The notes under the pieces are model-generated. The model was not told the DNA's origin. It did not search any database and saw only the letters and a program-made list of their open reading frames with translations. Below are positions 17,393 through 24,109 of a DNA stretch of 24,109 nucleotides, piece after piece (position 1 is the stretch's first letter; each line of letters opens with the position of its first letter). The stretch covers positions 1 through 24,109 of the forward strand of contig BLJB01000297.1 of NCBI GenBank assembly GCA_013423325.1, read 5' to 3'. Origin of the DNA: Usnea hakonensis. Lineage: Eukaryota > Ascomycota > Lecanoromycetes > Lecanorales > Parmeliaceae. A program made the position numbers and the translations under genes.

Positions 17393-18196
17393 TCAAATAA
17401 TAGCTCATCTTTAAATTTCTGTCTCTTGCCACCTCTTGTACTTGTCTCCTACTAACTCTTACTACCTTGCACTCTCTACATACATCACTCTTCAAAATCA
17501 CGGCTGGGTAATATGTGTCTGGAAGAATGCAAGGTACGCGAAGGGGGAAACATTAGAGGAGAGATACTCCGGGGGTGTATGGTGGATGATGTATGATATT
17601 ACTGGGTTAGGGGAAAGAAGAGCGGACGATTATTGGAGACTGGAGGTTGAGGGAGATAGTGGAGGGGGTAGTGTAGATAGGGTAGGTATTCTGTGATGGG
17701 GAGCTGGGAGCTGGGAGCTTGGCTTTTGGGCTCAAAGTGGGGTATGATTTGGCATCAAGTCGGTGGCAGAGATGGAATTAGATGGGATTGATGGGAGACG
17801 GTTGGTATAGAGGCTTAGTGCCTGCAGGGATTGATGGGTTTGGGGGACAATTGAGGGTTAGGTGTGGACATTTTTGGCGCTACGAGGGGTTGTGGGGTGG
17901 TCCTTGAGCTTTGTGTGTTTGTGTAGTGGGATGGTTTTGGTTGATAGTGTTCGGTCTTGTAGTACTATATTGTCTTTTTCGATCACTTTAGTAGAGTTGT
18001 AGAGCGACTTGCATGATTACGATTGCTTATGGCTCGAAGCTTGCTTGGACGAGCTGAATGTTCTATACTTTCCCTTGTGAATCTTTGCGGTGTCGTTGTT
18101 CTTCAAAGCGCACGCGGCGACTGATAAACACAATGCAGCCAACTTTCGTCAAAAATACCTTGTCCATGATCATTACTTTGTTGCTCTTCAACGGCC
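17393..18196. other. Intergenic, purine-rich in its first half
   Basis: Bases 17530-17720 are G/A-rich, and three copies of gagctgg lie close together at about 17700-17720. The plus-strand frame there (17436-17696) is read from biased DNA and is not called. The rest is the 3' flank of the gene at 18197-19672. Confidence 0.4.
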
Positions 18197-19672
18197 TCAG
18201 CTCGGCGCTGAATCTGGCTTCTGTTTTCTGGTCCAGCGACCGCCCCTTGGATCAGACTTCCAGTGCCGTAGCTTTCGACCCGCTGTGCGATCTATCAGCT
18301 CGCGAAGGCCCGGGTGGACGTAATCTAGAATGGAAAATGTCTCAATAGAGTAATCTCCTCTGTCGCACAGCACCCGAATTGTGCGCGCTATTGTTGCGTA
18401 GGAGCTCCCTAATTCCTGCCAAAGGTCTTTTGGCTGAGATTTCCCTAATGCAGACTGGTTATCCAGAATGTCGTTGCCTGAGGTAGGAGCGAGTTGAACA
18501 CGAAGGCATTTCAGGTTCCTCATGAAAGCCATATTGCAGCAAAATTGCCCGAAGTGGTCGATTGGAAACACGGCGATGTAGTCGAAAGATGTTAAAGTGT
18601 CGAACGGGTTGCACAAGCCTTCGCTTAAGTACCCATGATGGCGCAGCGAATAGAGAAAGGATGGCGCCTGCTTGTTAAAGTACTCATAGCTGCTATAGCC
18701 TTTGACAGAAGAACCTTGATTGAAGATACAACGGGTCCATGGACGTAGTCGGAAGACGTCCTGCGAATCTATGTCATGTTTTGGAGTGTGGTACGTTGGA
18801 GCACTCGCCAATGGTAAGTCTGATTGCCAATATTTGGATGGTCCTGAGTTTTGGGATATCTTGGTTTTCTCTATTAGATTTTGGCAAGATGAAGCACCTG
18901 CCCATGGCAAACATTCTTGCGGACTTTTGTCTGGCGGTACAAAGTTTGGCAATGACCCGTCTTGAAATGCAACGCATGACGAAGAAGTTGGGAATGGCCA
19001 AATTGATGAACTTTTTGGTGGTGCTAAATCTTCCAATACTAAGGTATCTTGTGATTCATGGGACGATGGAGCATTTGCCTCTGGTAGGACTGGAAGCCAA
19101 TGTTTAGCCCTGGCACCACCCGAAAATTGGCTTTCGACTCTGTCATGAGAGAAAGGAGCCTGGTCCCGACCAATTTGTAGCTGAAGCACTTGGTATGGAA
19201 TGTTAAAGGCCCATTGATCCTCGAGGTGGAGCTGGTAAGGTAAGACGTGGGCGAAGAGCGAAGGAGGTAATACCACTGTCATCACGGAAGGCATTACTGA
19301 ATCTATAACCCGGACCATAGGGAGCCAAAGGTAGTGATCGGAGATGTGTTCGATCTTCTCGGCAAAGGTAGTGGGGTCGATGTAGAGGAGAACGCTATCA
19401 GTATAATTCGATAGCGAATGACGTTTTGAGAATTTCATAAAGTCGCCTATGCAGTCTAGATCTACCTTCACAGCGGAGAACAAGCTGGGGAAGCACAGTT
19501 CGCGCGTTGAGTGACAAGCCTGAGAAAGCCCTTTGAGTGGACGCCGGCCGAGTCTTAGAATAGACTCCGAAGGGTCTTCATGGAGGAATTTTGCTGAAGG
19601 TGGCTTCTCCTCTGCCAAGACAGAGATGATCTGCTCGACAAGCTCTAAGGGAAGGTCGAGCAGGGAAAGCAT
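18197..19672 (-). CDS. F-box-like protein with a degenerate 30-residue repeat, 491 aa
   Basis: An intact single-exon frame. Residues 2-70 form an F-box-like start (LLDLPLELVEQIISVLAE, then LSQACHSTRELCFPSLFSAV), split by an insertion. Residues 75-185 are globular and hydrophobic. Residues about 188-300 are different: polar, rich in Ser/Pro/Ala, with four degenerate units near 30 residues long, recognisable by cores such as LPEANAPSSHESQDT and LPLASAPTYHTPKHD. Residues 320-460 resemble the C-terminal half of this sort of fungal protein (FLYSLRHHGYLSEGL, NLKCLRVQLAP, VLCDRGDYSIETFSILD). The tail is basic. The repeat insert is an addition to an otherwise ordinary protein and is probably disordered. 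Substrates are unknown. Skp1 binding is inferred from the F-box-like motif only. Confidence 0.75.
   Translation of the reverse strand: MLSLLDLPLELVEQIISVLAEEKPPSAKFLHEDPSESILRLGRRPLKGLSQACHSTRELCFPSLFSAVKVDLDCIGDFMKFSKRHSLSNYTDSVLLYIDPTTFAEKIEHISDHYLWLPMVRVIDSVMPSVMTVVLPPSLFAHVLPYQLHLEDQWAFNIPYQVLQLQIGRDQAPFSHDRVESQFSGGARAKHWLPVLPEANAPSSHESQDTLVLEDLAPPKSSSIWPFPTSSSCVAFQDGSLPNFVPPDKSPQECLPWAGASSCQNLIEKTKISQNSGPSKYWQSDLPLASAPTYHTPKHDIDSQDVFRLRPWTRCIFNQGSSVKGYSSYEYFNKQAPSFLYSLRHHGYLSEGLCNPFDTLTSFDYIAVFPIDHFGQFCCNMAFMRNLKCLRVQLAPTSGNDILDNQSALGKSQPKDLWQELGSSYATIARTIRVLCDRGDYSIETFSILDYVHPGLRELIDRTAGRKLRHWKSDPRGGRWTRKQKPDSAPS
18790..19110. repeat. Degenerate tandem repeat of about 90 bp, four units
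   Basis: On the plus strand, related phrases recur at about 18798 (gagcactcgccaatggtaag), 18891 (gaagcacctgcccatggcaa), 18981 (gaagaagttgggaatggcca) and 19068 (ggagcatttgcctctggtag). The spacings are about 93, 90 and 87 bp, all whole codons. The array lies wholly inside the F-box-like gene and encodes its polar insert. Confidence 0.65.
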
Positions 19673-20633
19673 GTTCTAGGAGAGTAGGAACCGGGCCAAA
19701 GAGTGCTCAAGTACTATTCAGGCTTTGACGACTAAGATGCTGTGGTCGAGTTCTTAGGGCCCACGAAAATATTGACTCAGACTATTTAGGCGCTTAGAAT
19801 TGTTCTTAGACGAGATGGTACAGAGCAGGGAGAGCACGTTCAACTGACAATAGGATGATGTGGGTTCGTTGGTGTAATTAGTTTTCAAGGTGGGGCTGAG
19901 ATATGATAGCGAGACATAGGTGTGAACGGGTCAATTTATCTTTAACGAGAATAGCGTGTGGATATAGTAAGTCCAAGTGTCGTCCTGTCATTATCCAGAC
20001 GTCCTATATAAATGAGACCCGTGCAACAACAATTGGCCACCACGTCTTCTGCAGAATGCAACAATGCGCAGCTTGCTTTCCGCCATCGAAGTAACGCACC
20101 TTTCGCTGGCAGCACATGCTCTCACATCGCAACATGACAGGACCGATAACTGAATGTCTTTCAAGGTCCAATGAATCGCCTGAAGCTCCAACTCACATTA
20201 TCGACGTTCCAACCCGCAGGAAGGAATGCATAATCGCTTTTGATCCTTGACCAAATACCGCAGTTTCTGCCACTTTGCCATGTTGAGAAAAGCAAAGAAA
20301 ATTCAATTGGGACCTATGTATGCTAGATTATGCTTGATTACGCTCCTGCGGGTCCTTTGGCGCCCCGTCCAAGCCCATGTGGGTGCACGATAGGTTCACC
20401 CTCTACACGCCAAGCCAACAGCGATATCGGCTGCTCAGTACACATACACACACTGAGACCTGCATAACCTACACCCCTCACTTTTTTGTGGGGTAGTGGG
20501 GCAATTTGCTGACCATGAACCCATGAATATATTCTTCAGCATGCTCCTTTTTTTTTGCAGTCACTCAACTTGTCTGATCTTGGATACGTCCTGTTGCCAG
20601 TGTCTATCATTTTCTTAGTGGCGCCTCGCCAGT
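19673..20633. promoter_or_regulatory. Shared upstream region of two divergent genes (F-box-like and BTA1)
   Basis: The two genes are transcribed away from each other, so this 961-base gap holds both promoters. A tatataaa motif lies near 20006. Three 10-bp phased TA(T/C)GCT motifs occur at 20319-20348. A pyrimidine tract followed by gcag (about 20548-20561) resembles a 3' splice site and might end a 5' UTR intron of BTA1. I found no CACGTG, the site bound by the phosphate regulator NUC-1/Pho4; only a weaker CACGTT occurs near 19836. Short frames inside (19903-20191) are not called. Confidence 0.4.
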
Positions 20634-23625
20634 ATGGCACTTCCTTCGTTACTGCTTACAATCCTGCCTGATAACTTGACCTTCAGCTTCGAGCAAGCTT
20701 TCATTCTTCTCGCTTTTTTTGCTGTCATTGCCCTTGCTGCTCGCTTTTCATTTACGACAGTCCTTGGGCTTCAGCAATTCACGATCCCCAGTGGTCTGGC
20801 GACCTTTGCGAAATTCTTCTACGCTAGCTTTCTCAAACCACATAGTGGAGATGACGCAATCACGGGCCAGCAAGCGGCCTTGGAGAGCTTCTACAGAGCG
20901 CAGGTAACTTTCCTTTTCACGAATCTGGGCTATTTCTACATCAGCATGGGGCTATAAGGTTCTACAAATATATGTCTTGGCGACTTGCCTTGTTTGTCGT
21001 TCGAGGCACGGCTGTAGCTAGTAAAGTCAGCTAAGACAACTTGCCATAGGCTGATGTCTACGACGCGACCAGAAGGAGACTTCTACGAGGCCGAGAAGAC
21101 ATGTTGGGGCTGGTAGCCGCGCAGTTAAGATACAAAGAGGAGGAGGGTGCATGGATTAAAAGCAGGCCGATTTGGGTCGACATTGGTGGTGGTACAGGAT
21201 ACAACATCGAGGCCATGCAAGCGTACCTCGATGTACCCACGTTCTTTGCGAAAGTCTACCTTGTTGATCTTTCTCCGTCCCTCCTGGAAGTGGCTAGGAA
21301 GCGATTCGACCGCTTGGGCTGGGATGTCGAGATTGTGTGCCAGGATGCCCGCGCTTTTCGTCTGGAATACTACGAGATGGCCAAGTCAACGAACACTTCC
21401 GTCAGCTCCTTGGGAGTCTCTTGGTCTGACCATAGCACTTTCAATAGAGGCGCTGATCTCGTCACGATGTCATACAGTCTGAGCATGATACCTGATTATT
21501 ACAGCGTCGTTGACTCGATTCCATCTTTATTATCATCTGATGGAATCGTGGGTGTGGTAGATTTCTACGTTCAAAGCATTGTTGAGATCAGTGGCCGCAA
21601 TTATACTGGTGGTTCCTTCAACCGGCATGTGACCTGGATAAAGCGAGTCTTTTGGCGGGCGTGGTTCGACGTAGACCGAGTTGGTTTAGAGGGAGCCCGG
21701 CGAGACTACCTTGAATACCGATTCGGTACCCTTAAAACGGTTGATGAGAGAAATTATCTCCTGGGTGGAATACCCTACTACAGTGGGCCAAATCCAATCT
21801 GTAGGTGAGATTCGTTCATAAGACTGACATGCTGCGAAGTATTTCTGGGGACGCAGCGCGGACTTGCATCTTCGATAGGCTCGAGTCCAGGGTCCGCGCA
21901 GGATGTTATCGAGAGCCTAGATGCCTCATGCACGGAGTCACCATACCTTTCCCCTCAGAGCCATAGAGCCGACATGTTCCAAGCGGTCGAAAACTCAATA
22001 CCAACAGAGCTCAGGTCAAAGGCCTACCAGTGCGCAGTTATCAATCTGAGCTCGAACCTCCCCCTGCCGTCCATGTTCTATCAAAACCACCAACGGCGCA
22101 TCTACTACGACGACACACTAAAAAAGCACACCCAATTCAATAATGAGTATATCTACGCCTTCACCTGGGAAGATCCCCGAGTCGATCACCGCCTGCTCAA
22201 CATCCGCAACGACGATGTTGTCCTTTGCGTAACATCTGCTGGCGATAACGTTCTGGACTATCTCTATCAGGCAGGACCCAGACGTATACACGCTGTCGAT
22301 CTCAACCCCAATCAGAACCACCTTCTGGAGTTGAAGATTGCAGCACTCCAAAGTCTTCCGTACGCTCAAGTATGGAAGATGTTCGGAGAAGGTAGATTCC
22401 CTGCATTTCGCCAAGCCTTGGTCACGAAGCTCAGTCCTCACATGAGTTCGCAAGCGTGTCAGTATTGGCTCAAGAATGCTAGCATATTCAATTCTACGCA
22501 TGGACTGTACGAGACAGGCGGATCCAGGTTGGTGCTTTGTCACATCGCCAATGCTAGCGCATCCACTAATCAGTGCTTTAGACATGCAATCAGACTTGTC
22601 CGCTCATTGTTTTGGCTTCTCGGACTTAGCAAAGACGTCAAGGACATGTGCAATGCAAAAACGTTGAACGAACAAAAGGAGATATGGCCCAGAATCCGAC
22701 GGGTTCTCCTAAGTAGAGCCCTACACTGGACAGTTGTCAGCACAGAATGGTTCGCCTGGAAAGCAGCAGGCGTTCCTCCAGCACAGCGGAGGATGATTGT
22801 TAAGGATCATCAAGACCAAGTTGAAAGTGAGCTACGAGGGGAGGCTATCTGGGAATATATTGTCGACACTCTAGATCCCGTTGTCAAAAATACTCTTGTG
22901 AGCGATGACAACTACTTTTATCTCCTCTGTCTGCAAGGAAGGTACTCGCAGAGGTATATACCACACCCCATTGCAAGCTACCATAGCAGTCGTTTACTTA
23001 TTCGTGCTTCATAGATGCCACCCACAGTACCTATCCAACAGAGCGCATCGGAAGCTCTCACAGCCCGGCGTATTTGACGGGCTCCGCATCCACACGGACG
23101 AGCTCCAAGAAGTGATTCGCCGAATCGCCCCTGGCACCTTGAGCCATGCTGTAGTAAGTAGACCCAACCACCGCCCCCAACCTTTCAAACCCTCCTGACA
23201 AGAACAATCAAGGTCATGGACAGCATGGACTGGTTCGACCCCCAAGACTCCCACGCCCTCACCCAAGTACGAGCTCTCCACCGCGCCCTCAAGACCGGCG
23301 GCAAAGTCCTCCTGCGCTCCGCAGGCCTCAAACCTTGGTACACCGCCGTTTTTGAACAGAACGGGTTTGCGACTCGGAGGGTCGGGGCTAGGATGCCGGG
23401 CACTTGCATCGATAGGTGCGTTGTTTACCACGGTCTTCTGCAGAGGTGTGATTTGCAGCTAACAAGCGACGTCGCCGCGTCTACAGGGTCAATATGTACG
23501 CCTCGGCTTGGATCTGCATTAAGCAACCTGATTCGTCTGCGGCTGGCTATGATCCTATGATGCTACCTAGCCCTACGCTGTCGGTACATTCGAGGACCCA
23601 TTCGCTCGAGAGAATCGAAGAGTAA
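20634..23625 (+). CDS. BTA1: Betaine-lipid synthase (DGTS synthesis), seven exons, about 840 aa
   Basis: Exons: 20634-20903, 21050-21800, 21879-22527, 22582-22953, 23015-23153, 23213-23415, 23487-23625; the sum is exactly in frame. The enzyme turns diacylglycerol and S-adenosylmethionine into DGTS. A membrane segment (about residues 19-41) precedes a BtaB-like methyltransferase with a SAM-binding loop, VDIGGGTGYN (133-142). The C-terminal half is BtaA-like (DUF3419; aminocarboxypropyl transfer), with NEYIYAFTWEDPRVD (429-443), VTSAGDN, AVDLNPNQNHLLELK (479-493), GLRIHTDE, MDSMDWFDP and PGTCIDRVNMYAS. It probably acts at the ER. In fungi this enzyme is induced by phosphate starvation. Introns 1 and 3-6 join family-typical residues. 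Intron 2 (GTAGGT to GATAG) was chosen because it alone pairs a normal length with the right phase; an acceptor at 21890 is also possible. Intron 1 (146 nt) is long for this gene. Confidence 0.9.
22528..22581 (+). other. In-frame, stop-free intron of BTA1 (54 nt)
   Basis: It starts GTTGGT, has a CTAAT branch-like motif and ends TTTAG. Removing it joins GGSR to HAIRL, the expected family sequence. Because it is 18 codons long with no stop, retention would insert 18 residues without breaking the frame, and a gene finder could read straight through it. Confidence 0.85.
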
Positions 23626-24109
23626 AGTCCTGATGAGGTCATTCGTTAAGCTGGAGACTTTGTGGCAACTTTTTTTTCCCTATCGAGACTGGAAACAGCA
23701 AAGCCATCTTTTGTGCTTTGTGCAAAGATGACATGTTCTTTGTCACAGGTTAGAGTGTTTGTTTTTGAACATGATTTATAGAAAAAATCGTACGCCCGCA
23801 TTCCCAGTCTGTCCTCTCACCACGCACCTACCTACCTAAGAGAAATCCTTTCCCCCTCCCATCTAGCACAAACATACGTACAGAGACTCGGCCAGCCCGT
23901 GAATCGATATTCCACATCATACATACCCCGTCCCTAGCAAAAGAAAAAGAAACCTTTCCCTCTACATACGCACCATCCAACCATCCCCACCTCCCCCTTC
24001 CTTCCCCTTCTACCTCCCCAATTCCATCAACCCCCCCATCCCTCCCCCCCTTCCCTTCCCTTCTACATCCCCCCTCCACCCCCCCCCCAATTCCCCCCCT
24101 CCACCCCCC
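23626..24109. other. 3' flank of BTA1, ending in a C/T-rich tract
   Basis: No gene is supported. From about 23960 to the window end the plus strand is almost pure C/T, with several runs of six or more C. The minus-strand glycine/arginine-rich frame at 24079-23828 is an artefact of this composition. The C tract may be a microsatellite or the edge of an assembly. Confidence 0.6.

Noticed and set aside
18739..19107. 122-codon plus-strand frame through the repeat array of the F-box-like gene
   Set aside because: It is antisense to an intact 491-residue protein; openness follows from the codon-multiple repeat. No independent start or splice evidence.
22905..23198. 97-codon plus-strand frame overlapping BTA1
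   Set aside because: It is exon 5 of BTA1 plus flanking intron read through; splice sites at 22954, 23014 and 23154 explain it.
23828..24079. Gly/Arg-rich minus frame at the window end
   Set aside because: Produced by the C/T-rich tract; no domain and no neighbouring exon.

Overview
The window looks like nuclear DNA of a filamentous ascomycete (Pezizomycotina, possibly a dothideomycete; the species cannot be told from sequence alone). Reasons: genes are monocistronic with wide spacers; the introns are short (mostly 52-78 nt) with GT...AG ends and CTAAC/CTGAC/CTAAT branch-like motifs; and the protein types are typical of these fungi: a fused betaine-lipid synthase, F-box and F-box-like proteins opening with LPxE(I/V), and an ankyrin protein with a conserved fungal N-terminus. 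There are no bacterial operons, CRISPR arrays or insertion sequences.

Layout. Bases 1-5020 hold no intact gene. They carry a strip of decayed coding sequence, all on the minus strand, cut by stops and frame changes; the clearest piece is a 152-codon frame at 2951-3406 with three internal stops. Bases 5191-6663 (minus) encode a SAP plus F-box-like protein in three exons; its last exon has no ATG of its own and is easy to miss. Bases 7039-7530 may hold a small minus-strand gene or remnant. Bases 7860-10107 (minus) encode a 730-residue protein with about 13 ankyrin repeats, the central ones nearly identical. Bases 10108-13141 are mostly intergenic with a minus-strand remnant at 11047-11546. Bases 13142-13597 (plus) encode a 151-residue coiled-coil protein. 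Bases 13598-15394 are low-complexity DNA with a C-tract, a G-rich block and a tandem duplication. Single-exon F-box proteins lie at 15395-16717 and 18197-19672 (both minus); the second has a degenerate 30-residue repeat. Bases 20634-23625 (plus) are a seven-exon betaine-lipid synthase gene (BTA1). The window ends in a C/T-rich tract.

How the genes relate. Only BTA1 has a well-defined biochemical role: making the phosphorus-free membrane lipid DGTS, which in fungi replaces phosphatidylcholine when phosphate is short. The three F-box or F-box-like proteins could be ubiquitin-ligase adaptors or uncharacterised members of expanded fungal families. The ankyrin protein has the form of a fast-evolving recognition protein but no visible NTPase domain. 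Nothing suggests that these genes form a cluster or act together.
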